DNA of 64,000 nt from Labia minor (lineage: Eukaryota; Arthropoda; Insecta; Dermaptera; Spongiphoridae): contig OY720344.1 in assembly GCA_963082975.1 (NCBI GenBank), positions 10,155,580-10,219,579 on the forward strand, in the 5' to 3' direction. Shown piece by piece: positions 46,642 through 58,186 of the stretch. The translations under genes were made by a program, and so were the position numbers. Below the pieces are notes generated by a model. The model worked only from the letters and a program-made list of their open reading frames with translations, made no database searches and was not told where the DNA came from. Numbering within the stretch: the first letter of the stretch is position 1; every line of letters starts with the position of its first letter.

Positions 46642-46953
46642 TTATCCCTGAGATGTGTATTTTTCTTTAAATATTAAAGTAGAATAAATGCGAAGGGGGT
46701 TGGCATAGCATAGGGGCTGGGGCGACCGCAGCAGTTGGCCTCCCTGTGGGATAATTATATCTGGCGGGGCTTTTCGGACGGCAAATTGGCAGCACTGGCG
46801 CTCGTAAATCTCTTCAGCGTCCCACGCGACGTCCCTGCATCCCCCATGGGGCACACCTAGCCAGCACATCCCTCCCAAGACAGACAGACACATTCCAAGG
46901 CGAGTAAGGCATAATGGATATTGGCCAAGGATCTCTTTCATCCCTTTTATCAT
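46642..46953 (-). CDS. Unrecognised Cys-containing 103-codon ATG frame in a GC-rich island
   Basis: ATGATAAAAGGGATG starts a frame with a hydrophobic stretch (LGMCLSVLGGMCWLGV) and then Cys- and charge-bearing sequence (CRDVAWDAEEIYERQCCQF) before TAA. It could be a small secreted or membrane protein, but the island is only about 260 bp and the last 15 codons are AT-driven. The alternative is a conserved non-coding element. No family recognised. Confidence 0.3.
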   Translation of the reverse strand: MIKGMKEILGQYPLCLTRLGMCLSVLGGMCWLGVPHGGCRDVAWDAEEIYERQCCQFAVRKAPPDIIIPQGGQLLRSPQPLCYANPLRIYSTLIFKEKYTSQG

Positions 46954-49108
46954 TTTAAAGCAATTATTATATCATAGACATAAACCACCTTTTAAAATTG
47001 ATTCATAATTTATAAAATAATTTAATAATAAAATTTTAGAGAAGATATATGTTTCGTTAAGATCTATCTAATTTTACATCTTTTTAACATTCTGTTAATT
47101 AAAAATAAAAGTATAGAGATTTCAAAAAAAAATATATTCAATTCAAAAATTAAATTATTTACATAGATAATTTATATTCTTTGTGTTGACAAATAGTATT
47201 GAAAAAATAAATAAATAAACAATGAATAAAATTAATTTTAAAAAATAAACAATCCTTTCTATTTTAAATAATAATTGATATCATACAAGCAAATAAGTAA
47301 AAAGTAAAAAAAAAATTATTCAAATTTATAATATACAAATAATTGTTAAAATTAATATAAAAAAACAATTTTCAAAATATAATAATAATAATATTATTAT
47401 TAATATCTATTTCAATTTAAAAAAAATGGTAAAAAAACACATTTTAACAAAAGGATATTATCTAAATATAATTAATATATTATAAGATATAAATTAATAC
47501 AAATATTAAATAATTGATCTAATCAAATATCTATATTTTCATTATCAAACATAATAAAATGTGTGTAGATAATCATTTCTTAACAACTGATAATTAAAAT
47601 TTCTTCTCCATTACATATTTTACATTCTTTATTAATAAGCAACTTAATAGTTTTTTTTTCTATTATTGTTATTAATAATATTCAATCCTTATGCTTTTGT
47701 AAAAAGAGTAGTGAAATAATTCTAAGCATTTCCGGTCAATTGGGGAGAGGGGGCGGATGGGTAATTTAATTAGATATAAATAGTAATAATAATACATATA
47801 AATGGATGTGAATCATTCATCAAATGGCAAAGTCCATCCAAGTTTGACTGATTGTTCATCCATTCATTCTTTCATTCATTCAATCATTCATTCATTGATC
47901 ATTAAATGATAAAAAAGGATCACGGTATAAGGCCTTGATAATCCTGAAGGGCGGAAATCCCTCAATTTTTTTAATACATCAGCCGCCGCCCTTGCCTTGT
48001 TAATAACATTAGTGACATTAAATCATAATTTTCTATTATATAACTATATTTTTTTATTTATTTATTTATTTTAAATACATATAAATACATAATACAAGGA
48101 CATATTGCCAAATATATTAATGTTGTTTTTTATTTCAATTTTACTTTCACTTAAGTCTAACCTTAAAGAAAATATTTTAATTGAAAGTTTTATAAGATAA
48201 AAAAAAAGAAAGGAAAATTTTAAATATATATTAAATATCTATATAAAAAAATGATTTTTGATAGTAAGAATATAAGTAAATATTCAAAAATATATTATTC
48301 AAAAATTATATATATATATATATAATTTATAAAAATTTGCTTAATTAATACATAAAAATTGTGTTTCAAAAAAATTTAAAGTCAAATAAAAAAAAAAAAA
48401 AGAATAAAATAAAAAAATATTAAATATGTTGTAAATTTTAAAGAATTTTAATTGTATTTAAAACATTTAATTGCTACAATCTTAATAAAAGAAATTTATA
48501 ATTCACTAATTAACAATTGAGGTCAATGTTCAATGGAATGCAAACAAATCACCTTTTTCATTTTCCACATATTTATTATATACAATTAAAAAAATAACAT
48601 CAATAGTTTCTATAAAACTATTTTTTATATATTAATTTTTCATACGAATAATTGAATAAAACAATTTTTATAAATATAATATTATGGAATAGGAAGTAAT
48701 GGAAAGAGATAAGCAATTATTATTCAAAAAATGGTCCTTTTTAGTTTATATTATATGAAAGCTTTGACATAGTTCGATTTCCAGATGAATCAGACTTGGC
48801 CCGACAAGTGTTTTGCAAATTACAATAGCCAACAAATCCTAATTATTATTATTATTATTATTATTTATATGTTGAAATAAAATTTATTTTTTGTTTGTTT
48901 TTTTCTTTTTTTTTGACTTTTTAATTATTCAAAAGTGAATAGACGATTAAAAACAAGTGATGGAAAACAAATTGCTTGCAATTTTGATGATCCTGATAAA
49001 AGTGTTGATGCAATGGGATTCAGGTTTGCCGAATAGAGAGAGAGAGAGAGAAAGAGAAAAAAAAAGGAAAAAGAAAGAAGAATGTTATTGAGTTGCGTTT
49101 GGCCCGAT
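46954..49108. other. AT-rich DNA, no gene
   Basis: Contains a CATT tetranucleotide run (about 47858-47896), an ATT run (48842-48865), short TA runs and a GC-rich patch at 47738-47762. No supported frame. Confidence 0.5.
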
Positions 49109-49247
49109 TTAATGTCTGTTTACCAATTCATTAGTTGAGTTGCTTGCTGTTAAGGCATCAACAAGAACGCTTTCTAATCGGCAGCGAAAAAACCCAGGCC
49201 GACCAATCGCCATCGGCAAGGTAAACAGCCCACACGGGGTACAATAA
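49109..49247 (+). promoter_or_regulatory. GC-rich upstream part of the 49 kb island
   Basis: About 140 bp leading into the ATG at 49248, with CCAAT at 49203, GTAAACA at 49221 and ACAATAA just before the ATG. The GC-rich island continues to about 49350. The factors are inferred from motifs only. Confidence 0.3.
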
Positions 49248-49433
49248 ATGAGCGAAGGCAGCCAGCAAGGGCCGAGGCCTGTTGTGCAAATGCAATTGCC
49301 CCAGTTGGCGATCGCGAAAAATGGGATCAACGAGGACGCAGGGGTAACGAAAACAAAACCAAAAGACGACATCAGATTACCGTTGCAAATACCGTTTTCT
49401 TACAAACAAATGCATTCTTTCAAGAGAGTTTAA
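49248..49433 (+). CDS. Unrecognised 61-codon ATG frame, possible first exon
   Basis: ATGAGCGAAGGCAGCC opens MSEGSQQGPRPVVQMQLPQL, then AIAKNGINEDAGVTKTKPKD, to TAA. GCAGGG|GTAACG at 49343 is a possible donor after NEDAG. Upstream lie CCAAT (49203) and GTAAACA (a forkhead-type site, 49221). An 87-codon minus frame overlaps, so this may be a regulatory island instead. No family recognised. Confidence 0.3.
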   Translation: MSEGSQQGPRPVVQMQLPQLAIAKNGINEDAGVTKTKPKDDIRLPLQIPFSYKQMHSFKRV

Positions 49434-49974
49434 GTGAGAGAATGAGAGAGAGAGAGAAAGAGAGAGAAATGAAATACAACTAACGAAAATGTTGTCATTA
49501 AATGTTTGTAATTTATTTTTATTTTTTATTTTTTTTTTCGTCATTTGATTTTTGTTTTCAAATTATTATTTGAATAAGCCATTAGCTACTAGAAAAATAA
49601 CAGATTTTTTTTTGTTTGTTAAATATTTAATAAATAAATATATATGTAAATAACATTTGTATAATTTGAATTATTTAATTAGTTAGTTATTTAATTTTCT
49701 TGTATATTTTAAGTTGCCTGACTGAAATTTGTTTTATAAATCTTTTAATATAAAAATTTTGTTATATATATTGTATTTCATTGATAAAACAAATAACTAT
49801 AAAAATCGATTTGCTTGTATTTAAGGTAAGCAAATCGCTCTTAAAATTGTATATTTTTTATCTTATTTTAATTAATAAAATTTGCTTGTATTTAAGGTAC
49901 ATTCTATATATAAAAATAATAATAAGTGTGTGTTTATTTTTTTGAATAAACTTGAAAGTATTTCTATACAATTA

Positions 49975-50010
<36 letters not shown>

Positions 50011-50139
50011 TACACTAATAGAAATTTTCAAATGATTGATAGTATTAAAGTAAAAACAGACTCGAAGTTGAATGAGCCAGTGAGTGAGTGAGTGAGTGTG
50101 TATTTCCTGAGACGCGACGACGTTAGGGAAACGTACTCG

Positions 50140-50149
50140 TATATAAAAA
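50140..50149 (+). promoter_or_regulatory. TATA box of a candidate promoter
   Basis: TATATAAAAA 60 bp upstream of an ATG in near-ideal context (CCACCATG at 50200), leaving room for a start site about 30 bp downstream of the TATA box. The island (50040-50270) is preceded by GAGT repeats (50080-50098). Confidence 0.45.
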
Positions 50150-50199
50150 GAAGCAAGCAAAGCACAGAGAGCGTGCAATCAAAACAACTTTCATCCACC

Positions 50200-50247
50200 A
50201 TGACGTTTACCGTTTTTCAACTTCCTTGTCCGTCTGTCTGTCAGTCG
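50200..50247 (+). CDS. Candidate first coding exon, unrecognised
   Basis: ATGACGTTTACCG opens MTFTVFQLPCPSVCQS, closed by CAGTCG|GTGGGT as a possible donor. Without splicing the frame reaches TAA after VGLVVDY (23 codons). TATA spacing and Kozak context support it. No downstream exon was identified. Confidence 0.3.
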
Positions 50248-50269
50248 GTGGGTCTTGTCGTCGATTACT

Positions 50270-50502
50270 AAAAGCTTGTTTATTATTCAAATCAACAAAC
50301 AGAAATTATCTTTAACTTATTTGTGAGATTTTTTTTCCTTTTTTTTTTCTTTCTTTTAATTTTATCATTTATACTATCATAATAATAATAATAAGAGAAA
50401 AATATTTGTCAATTTAGACTATTTTATAAAATAGTTTGAAATCGATAATAGATTATAAGAAAATATAATATAAATATTATTTTATTATTTTAGATATATT
50501 TA

Positions 50503-50542
<40 letters not shown>

Positions 50543-52262
50543 CAAATTGATCATAAATATTATAAGTTAATGAACTTTGATCATCTCATTGGAGACAAAA
50601 ACTAATTTATTTAATTTCTTTTGTTTTGTTTTTTTTCTCTCTAAGAAAAATAGATAATTTAAACCTGAATAAGAATATAATGAGATTCATTATAAAAATA
50701 AATATCATAACTAAATATCAGTTTCAAGTCTTCTAAGTATATTATATCTTTTAGGTTTTTTTTTGTACTCCTATTCTTGTAAAACATAAAATTTAGTCAA
50801 GAAAATGTTTTTCAACCAATAAAATTCATAAATAATAATATATTGAGTATAAATTATAAAACTGGTCTATTTTTTTTATTTTTATTTAATAAAAAATTAA
50901 ATTATTTTCAATCTAAATTGTATTTATTTTCTAATAAATTATTTTAATAAAAGCAAAAAACAATCTATATAATAATTTATAGTATCCTTCGTTATGTGAT
51001 TAGGAGACGTATTTATTATTATCAAATGCATTCATAAATAATTATGTACATGTAATTAATATTGTCAAATTTTGTAATTTTCTTCTCAGAATCGATTCAA
51101 GGCTTTATGACGTTAATTCAATTCATTGCCAACTTATATAAAATGTTTTCCCAATAAAATCAAATTATATATATTATATACACATAATATTTGATAATAT
51201 AATATATATAATATATATATATAAGTATAAATGTAATTATAATTAATAAAATACAATTGATCTAATGTGTGTGGCTTATTATGATTGTATTTAATATATA
51301 AATAATAATTTACCTGATTTATATAACCTAATGGAGGTCGTTTTTATTTTATTTTATACGATATTGACAAAAAAAAATCAATTTTTGAAAATTACTTTAT
51401 TTATTCTTTTGTGTGATAGTATTTTAATTACAAGTAATAAAAGTAAAAAAAAAATGCAAGTAAATTTCAAAAATAAATTAAAGAAAAATATTTGCAAAAA
51501 GAAACCATCCATCATTGATAGTATTTTGCGCCTTGTTATAATGCCCTGTTTTTATTATCATAAAGATATTTATTTTATTAATATATTTCGAAATTATATT
51601 TGCAAATCAACGTGAAAGTTGTTCATACAAAAATTGTATATCTTAATATAAATTTCAAAAATCTAGATTTATATCTATGGATAATATGTTGATCTCCGTG
51701 TATAAGCTCTCCATATGTTTGTTTATGAATTGCCAGGCCAGGTTGATATGACGTCAAATGCGCAGCAATTTCTCAGCTTAAGTGAAAGTGGCTTACATTT
51801 GGCATTATCTATTGAGTCATGAACAAGAAATTCTCTAACCAAGAAATTTTCGACAAACTTGAAGTTAATTAACAAAGATTCATCAACGATAAAATATAAT
51901 CATGAATTTATTTAATTTTTCTAAAATCTATTTAATTTTTACAGTATATATATCTATACCCGAATAAATTATCTCTCAAGTCCATTAATATTATTTTTGA
52001 CTTTATCAAATTCTATAGAAATATCTTTATTGCGTATTATCTAATTTGTCTGGTTTATGTAAATATATATTTATTTTTGGTGAATTATTTTAGAAAAAGA
52101 TTAGCAAATATGTATTGTGACCATTTTAGAGATGGACCTTTAAATTTAGAAAATCTATTTATGTGTTCGATTTCGATTGAAATATTGAACTATATTATGA
52201 TGTACTTGATGAATTTGCCAATTTAAGAAGATCAAGTTAATCGTTAACGCAATCTTATTAAA
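50270..52262. other. AT-rich DNA, microsatellites
   Basis: TA runs near 50504-50538 and 51190-51225. A TGACGTCA at 51749-51756 follows GGCCAGGTTGATA, which weakly resembles the CRE part of repeat B and may be an old remnant. The 94-codon frame at 51331-51615 is AT-codon noise. Confidence 0.5.
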
Positions 52263-52263
52263 A

Positions 52264-52530
52264 AAAAAACCTTTGACTTTTGTACGTCTATCAAGCCGAT
52301 TATATCAATGAGGTGTCCTATGATCAGTAGAACGGGTCCTCTCAACCTTTACCTTGATTTTCTTGATCGGAGGCGCTATCTAGTAACTTTTCCCCAATGT
52401 TGTTCCCGGAGGCTGGGTTGATTCCGTCCCATAGACCCCTGCTAGGGAAATTCCCTTGCCAGGCCCGGGACTTGAACCCGGGACCATGTGAATGTGAGGC
52501 AGTTTCGCTACCCACACACTCAATGGCGCC
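52264..52530 (-). repeat. tRNA-derived SINE, copy 2
   Basis: Aligns end to end with 21794-22066 (AACGGGTCCT, CCTTTACCTTGATTTTCTTG, GGAGGCGCTATC, CCGTCCCATAGACCCC, GGCGCC end). The T-arm CCCGGG-TTCAAGT-CCCGGG is intact. The 3' end runs into an A/T homopolymer. Confidence 0.85.
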
Positions 52531-52789
52531 TTCAATGCAATCCTATTGCTTAAGCTAAATTAGCACCTAGATCAGTCAAGAAGTAAACTAACTATATTAT
52601 AATAGGGAGCTTAAAATTCAAAGCATGTTATCCTATTTTAACATTTAATTTTAGTTTAAATTTAGATAATATAATAATAATAATAATAATATTAATTATA
52701 AAAGTTGAATAATTATTTAACATTAATATTAGAGGTTATTATTTTAGGTTTTAATGTTAATGGGTAAACAAACACAATTTGTTGACCTA

Positions 52790-53000
52790 ATTCTGCTCGC
52801 TTGAAATGAGATGATAGAGTGTATCGATTCCCTATGGCCAATTTACGCATCTGAATTCCAGAAGATTGGAGTCCTATTCTAACTATTTCCGTTAGAATTG
52901 TCGGAGTATAGTAGAAGAGTGGACCCTACGAATGAATCCTGTACCAAGATGAGATTTTCTCTAAAGTTGGTATCTTTACAATGTTATCAAAGTGAGTGAG
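52790..53000. other. Mixed-composition island
   Basis: A minus frame of about 28 codons (LILVQDSFVGSTLLLYSDNS) has an acceptor-like site (CATCTTGGTACAG) in front but stops soon after. Unresolved. Confidence 0.25.
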
Positions 53001-53099
53001 TGCGTAACGCGGTTGAGTGCTTCCTTCAATCAACATATATATATATAGTATATATGTCCATCTATCTATTTATATGTAAACGGTGTTAAATTTAAATGG

Positions 53100-53245
53100 C
53101 AACATGGATGCTTGGTTGACTTTTGTAAGTTAATGAGGCAGTGGGACACTGGCCTATCGGTGATGGCCCTTTTATGTTTCCAAGGGGAGGCTAAGCATCC
53201 CTTCATCTAGGCCAAAGCACATTGACCCTTTCTCCACATCAGAAA
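53100..53245 (-). repeat. Probable degenerate transposon fragment
   Basis: Minus-strand reading includes VEKGSMCFGLDEGMLSLPLE, a stop, then KGPSPIGQCPTASLT, a pattern of short in-frame pieces ending at a CAA microsatellite (about 53245-53270). The GC content exceeds the flanks. The family is not identified. Confidence 0.3.
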
Positions 53246-53663
53246 ACAACAACAACAACAACAATAACAACAAAACAAGCAGATTGTTTTTATTTTATTT
53301 TTTTTTTGCAAGATTTCTTTCACCTTCATTGTTTACTTTTCAATATTGTCAATCGGATTTGTCGCCCAATCCCTTCCATTCTCATCATTTCGTTCTAGTC
53401 TTTTTTTTTATTTATTTATTTTATATTTTTTTCAATATTCATATAACATAATCTTTCAGAATGTGAAATTTCCCATTTTAAAAAATAGAATTGATTTTAT
53501 TTTATTTATTTTTTGTTTTTTTTAAACATACTTTTTAATGAGGTATAAACGCAATAGAAATGTGAATAACTATAAAACTTTCACTCTTATTATAATACTA
53601 CGTCGTATTTTATATATATTTTTTTTTAAATAAATAAATTAAAATGTGATGATACATACTTAC

Positions 53664-53706
53664 GAAAAAGCAAATTGAGAAATATAAATAATTCAAACAT
53701 ATTTAC
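53664..53706 (-). CDS. Candidate signal-peptide exon (43 bp)
   Basis: On the minus strand a strong acceptor (TCTCTTTGTTTCAG) and a full-consensus donor (TTC|GTAAGTATG) flank a 43-bp exon. Its ATG at 53700-53698 starts MFELFIFLNLLF, a typical hydrophobic leader, with one base left over (phase 1). It would begin a secreted or membrane protein encoded toward lower coordinates. No partner exon was firmly identified. The exon is very AT-rich, so chance cannot be excluded. Confidence 0.4.
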
Positions 53707-53949
53707 CTGAAACAAAGAGAAATAAATTATTAAAAATTGAATATTCACATAATATATAATATAAAGATAATAATAATTAATTCAGATTTACAAACGAAAT
53801 TATTCTTATATTTATAAATTAAAATAACAAAAAATAAAAAGTATTTAAATAGTTAATAATTATAAATAATATGAATATAAAAATGGACTGATTTTTCACT
53901 GATGAATTAAGAGAAAAAAAAATCACATAAAATTCTCTGATATGTGTGA

Positions 53950-55100
53950 ATAGAATTAATTTATTTGAGCTTAGAAAACAAATCAAAGAAGGGGAAATCC
54001 CAATGGGTGAATCCCAAAGGAATGAGAGAGACTAGCCCCTCTCTCTCTCTCTTGATTCGGTTCTCTAATTGGTCTGAGAGCCACCCACACTTAGGCAACA
54101 TTGAGAGATTGCATTGCAACCCACCACCCAATTCGAATCCACAAAAGCCTTCTTCCTTGCTACATACAATCAACTCCAAACGAAACACGAAACGGTTCTA
54201 TTGAACCGAATCTAATTCAGAAGAGAAACAATCCAAATGAGAAAACTTCGAGAAACAACACAAAAAAAAAAAAAAAAAAAAAAATCGAATTTCATTTAAT
54301 ATATATTTTTAAAAGTATTTTATTTACATATTTCCATGAAAATGAGAAAATATATTTTAGAATTGTGTGTTTTCCATTAAAGATATACTAACTACACTTC
54401 ATTCAAATGAACAAAAAACAAAAAAAGAAAAAATATTCTCAAATGAGAATATATTTTCACTTAATTCACATGAAAATCAAATAAATTTAGATAAAGGCAA
54501 ATGAAAAGTAATTTGCTTTAATATACAAAGATTCAAAGATGAAAAAAAAAATATACATTTTTTGCAATAAATCATGAAATTTTATATTTTTTGCCTTGCT
54601 AATATTTCAAAATGATGAAATATAATATTGGTATGTATCTTTTCGACATACTCAAATAGACAAGAAAAAATAAAAGGAGAGGGATGAACTGGATGAATGA
54701 ATGAGATGAGAAGGGAATAAATGGTCGCAAGGAGGAAATTTTCCATCATCGTCTTGAGTTAGACAGCGTCAACAAATAGTGCCATTTGCCAATTAACATA
54801 TATATTGGTCTGGTGAGTCTTGTCACGAGAGGAGAAAGGGACTGAGTCACCAACTGAACAATAATGTTTGCATTTCTTCACAGAATATAAACTTAAAGGG
54901 GGAATGAGACGTGTGGCATTTTTCTCTTCTTCTTCTTCTTTTTTTTTATTTTATTTTATATACAGTGAAGCATTCTTGTCCAAATATGCAAATCCTTTTT
55001 CTATTCTCAAATACCAGCCATTTCGATTCTTGAGAAAGTCCCAAATGAATCAAAAGTTTATCTCTCCTTCCTTTCCCTCTCTCTCTCCCTCCCATTTTTG
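53950..55100. other. Mixed DNA with unsupported frames
   Basis: A GC-richer patch at 54000-54240 has overlapping 75-96 codon frames in several registers. Poly-A at about 54263-54283. The frame at 54868-55101 is Ser/Phe-rich low complexity. Confidence 0.35.
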
Positions 55101-55159
55101 ATTCATTTTTTTTTATATCTAGCTGTGAATTTTATATTCATAATCGTGTGAGAAGAGAC

Positions 55160-55460
55160 GGATGAGAATCTTATCAATATCAGTATGGAGTCCTAAATGT
55201 ATGAAAGAAAGCAAATAAAATGGCTTGGTTGTTGTTGTTGTTGTTGTTATTGTTGTTGAATTGCACAGTGTCCGTATGTGTGGGAACAAATGTTTTGCTG
55301 AGGCGCCAAGTCAAGGAAATGCCATGAGAAGACCATTTCCTTAGCGATCCCACCGAAACAACGAACTCATTCCGATTATTCCCTTTGTTACTGATTATCA
55401 CATAATAGAAATGAATAATTGGCCTGTACAATCCCAAAAGTAAAATAGTAATCACTCACC
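55160..55460. other. Island with CAA/TTG microsatellite
   Basis: A TTG run (about 55228-55258) and a stretch that on the minus strand reads NEFVVSVGSLRKWSSHGISL. ATG|GTGAGT at 55459 on the minus strand resembles a donor. No gene model possible. Confidence 0.25.
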
Positions 55461-55850
55461 ATTAATTTAAAAAAAAAATTATTTTTAACTTTCTTTTCTA
55501 TCAAAAAAAAAAAAAAAAAATACAAAATAAATAAATATTATTATATAAGTTTAACTAATCTATATTTTATTTAAATATAAATATTAACTATTGTATAATA
55601 TCGTAGTTAGTAAATAAATAAATGATTTTTTTAATATAAATAAAATAATAATAATATTAGTAATCTTTTAATCAAAATATTAAAACGTATTGAATATTTA
55701 TTTATTTTCCTTATTCCTTTCTATTTATCAGAATGACATTCATCCGCTGAATAACAAACATGTGATCATGATGGTAGTAATTAATGAATAAACAAGCGCC
55801 TCCTCACCATTATCTAATAACATTTTATAAAAGACAATCTCTTTTCGTTA

Positions 55851-55877
55851 TCTCTCTCTCTCTCTCTCTCTCTCTCC
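55851..55877. repeat. CT microsatellite
   Basis: About 13 uninterrupted CT repeats. Confidence 0.9.
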
Positions 55878-56065
55878 CTCTTTCGCATTCGAATGAAGAA
55901 GACATTTTACCTTGATCTCAATTAAAATTTTCGGGTCGTGTTTTTTTTTATTTATTTATTTATAGGGATTATGATAAAGTTAAAAAAAATAAATAAATAT
56001 ATATATTTCATTAATTTGAAACAAATTCTATTATTAAATTATTAAAACTTTGGTGGCTGTATTTA

Positions 56066-56228
56066 TTTATAAGGGAATTTTGTAAATAAAACCACATATT
56101 GATATTTTTTCTATTTTTTTTATTGTAAAAATACACAACGTTTCGATTGCAGAAGTAGAAATCGAAACGTTGTGTATTTTTTGTATTTTTTTTTTTTTAT
56201 GGTTTTATTTACAAAATTCCCTTATAAA
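56066..56228. repeat. Nested palindrome / foldback element
   Basis: Outer arms 56066-56093 (TTTATAAGGGAATTTTGTAA..) and 56200-56228 are inverse complements. An inner pair, AATACACAACGTTTCGATT (about 56130-56148) and its complement (about 56160-56178), forms a perfect stem of about 20 bp around a 13-base loop. It is probably a tiny foldback transposon. A 94-codon minus frame begins within it by chance. Confidence 0.7.
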
Positions 56229-56229
56229 T

Positions 56230-57770
56230 TCTATTATTATTAATATTATATTTACAATTGAAATAAGTAAAATAGGCCCAAGGAAAAATTTGATTTGTTT
56301 GTATAAAATTATAACATCGTGATCTATTAAATATCAATTTATTAATATTTAATTTTAAACCTTGATAATTAAGCCTAAATATAGAAAATATGAAACCAAT
56401 CTTGTTTTCCTTGGTATTTGGTTTTATTTTATATATATAAATAGGTGAGTCTTGCCTCGTCTTTTTTTTCAATGATTGTCTTGAAATTTGCAATTATAAT
56501 GATTTGGCAAACAGTTGATGGTCGCCATCCACCAATTTATCTATCAATTTATCACATTTTGAATTCAAAATGAGACCAACACTTAATTTTATTCAGCACA
56601 TTGAAAGTATTCGTAGCAGATATACACAGATTACTTCATTTTGTTTTTCCAAGAAACGTCACAGGTGTTTTTGATCAATTACATCATCCAAGTTTGTTTA
56701 CTATTTCAGAATTAGGAGTGAAAATGGGAAGGGATGTGAAATGAAATAGAGTTGGGAGGGGTAGAAGGTTACAGGATTGAATGCATCATCACTAAGTAAC
56801 TTTCTAATTCAAACATGAGCATCATCATTCTTCTTAACGATTTATATAATAATATTATATTGCAGTACCAATCATTGTATATAAAGATTAAGTTAGATGT
56901 ATTTAATAAATATTTCTTTGTTGGCTAAATCATGGCAAAATTATTTCAAATATGAAAAAATAGATTTTATTTTTTTCAATTATTTTCCGTGATTAAGCTC
57001 TTCTAGGAATTTTTTTTAATAAAATTATATACACCTTAATTTCACCTAAAATATATATGAATATACCTTTATTAAATCATAATTTGAATAATTTTATTAA
57101 ATATTGTTTTTATAAACAAATATCAGGTCTATTTTGAAAATAAATTTAATTAATATTTTACATTTAGAGAGAAAAAAGTAATTGTATATAATTATTATCT
57201 CAATTTAGATATAAATATATGAATAGAATGAATCAATTTGATTTATTAAAATTATTTTTGGAAATGATAAGTTTTTCAAAAAAAATAATTTTTGAATATC
57301 TTTATTTATTATATTTATTTTTTTAATTTGAATCCTGAATTATATATTATTATTATTATTATGAAAATTTAATTTCAATTATAAACGTATATTTCTGTAA
57401 CAAATTTATTTTTTCATTTTTAGAAAATTTTTTTTATAAAATATTTAAATAGAAAATAGATTGGTATTAAATTTAATATAATAGTGATTCAAATAATTCT
57501 ACAAGTTTTATTTTTAATTATAATTGATCTTCCTAGTAATCACTTTTCCTGATTGGAAAAAAAGTATGAATAAGTTATTTCACATGAATAACTCAAATCT
57601 CTTAGAAATGTTTGTAATGTTTTTTAATTTTTTTTTTTTTATTTCTCTCGATGAGTTAAAAATGTAAGTGGGAAAAAAATGTATTTTTACTTGAATAATA
57701 AAAATAAAAATAAAACATTCAATTCAAAAACAAAGGATAAAAATACTTATTATGAGATGATACTAAAGAA
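56230..57770. other. AT-rich DNA, no gene
   Basis: Nothing supported. ATT run near 57349-57363. Confidence 0.5.
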
Positions 57771-57826
57771 GCGTGACGTGATGAGGTTCAGGGAAAACGC
57801 ATCGTTTCTAGTTAAATCATCATTGA

Positions 57827-57854
57827 TGACGTCAACAGTTTGTATTTATATAAG
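57827..57854 (+). promoter_or_regulatory. CRE + TATA candidate core promoter
   Basis: TGACGTCA at 57827-57834, then TATATAAG at 57847-57854, in a GC-richer island (57770-57990). The first ATG with a frame lies at 57893, consistent with a start site near 57878. Confidence 0.45.
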
Positions 57855-57892
57855 GTGATGCAGTGCGATTGTCTAGCCGAAGGGCATATGGA

Positions 57893-57961
57893 ATGAACGG
57901 AAAGACTTGTGTGTGGGAAGATGAAGAAGAGTTTTCGACGTCCCATACACGGGCCGGCTAA
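57893..57961 (+). CDS. Short ATG frame behind the CRE/TATA promoter, unrecognised
   Basis: ATGAACGGAAAGACTTG reads MNGKTCVWEDEEEFSTSHTR then AG and TAA (22 codons). Acidic. It may be a complete micro-ORF, or a first exon if GTGTGT at about 57905 or another GT serves as donor. Unrecognised. Confidence 0.25.
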   Translation: MNGKTCVWEDEEEFSTSHTRAG

Positions 57962-58186
57962 CACAGCGCTGACCTATCGTATGTCAGTTCTGGCTTCTTG
58001 ACAACAATCCTATCGATTTTGTTATTTTTTGTTTTTTTTTTTTGTTTTTAGTCCAGCATAGCTTCAAAGAGAAAATCAGTCAAAAAGAAGAAAGTGAAAT
58101 TATTGGTCCTTCCATATGGAAATTTAAAAAAAAAAAAAATCTAAATTTAGGATTCTGAAAATTGACAACTGAATGAAGGGTGGTAT

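Noticed and set aside
49972..50178. 68-codon minus frame at a TA run
   Set aside because: Includes an Ile/Tyr run from the TA microsatellite.
51331..51615. 94-codon plus frame
   Set aside because: Lys/Ile/Asn/Phe only, typical of A/T noise.
55180..55455. 91-codon minus frame with an Asn run
   Set aside because: The Asn run is the TTG/CAA microsatellite and there is no recognisable protein, although a donor-like site nearby is noted under features.
56209..56493. 94-codon minus frame
   Set aside because: Starts in AT-rich DNA and ends in the foldback element. No family or splice support.
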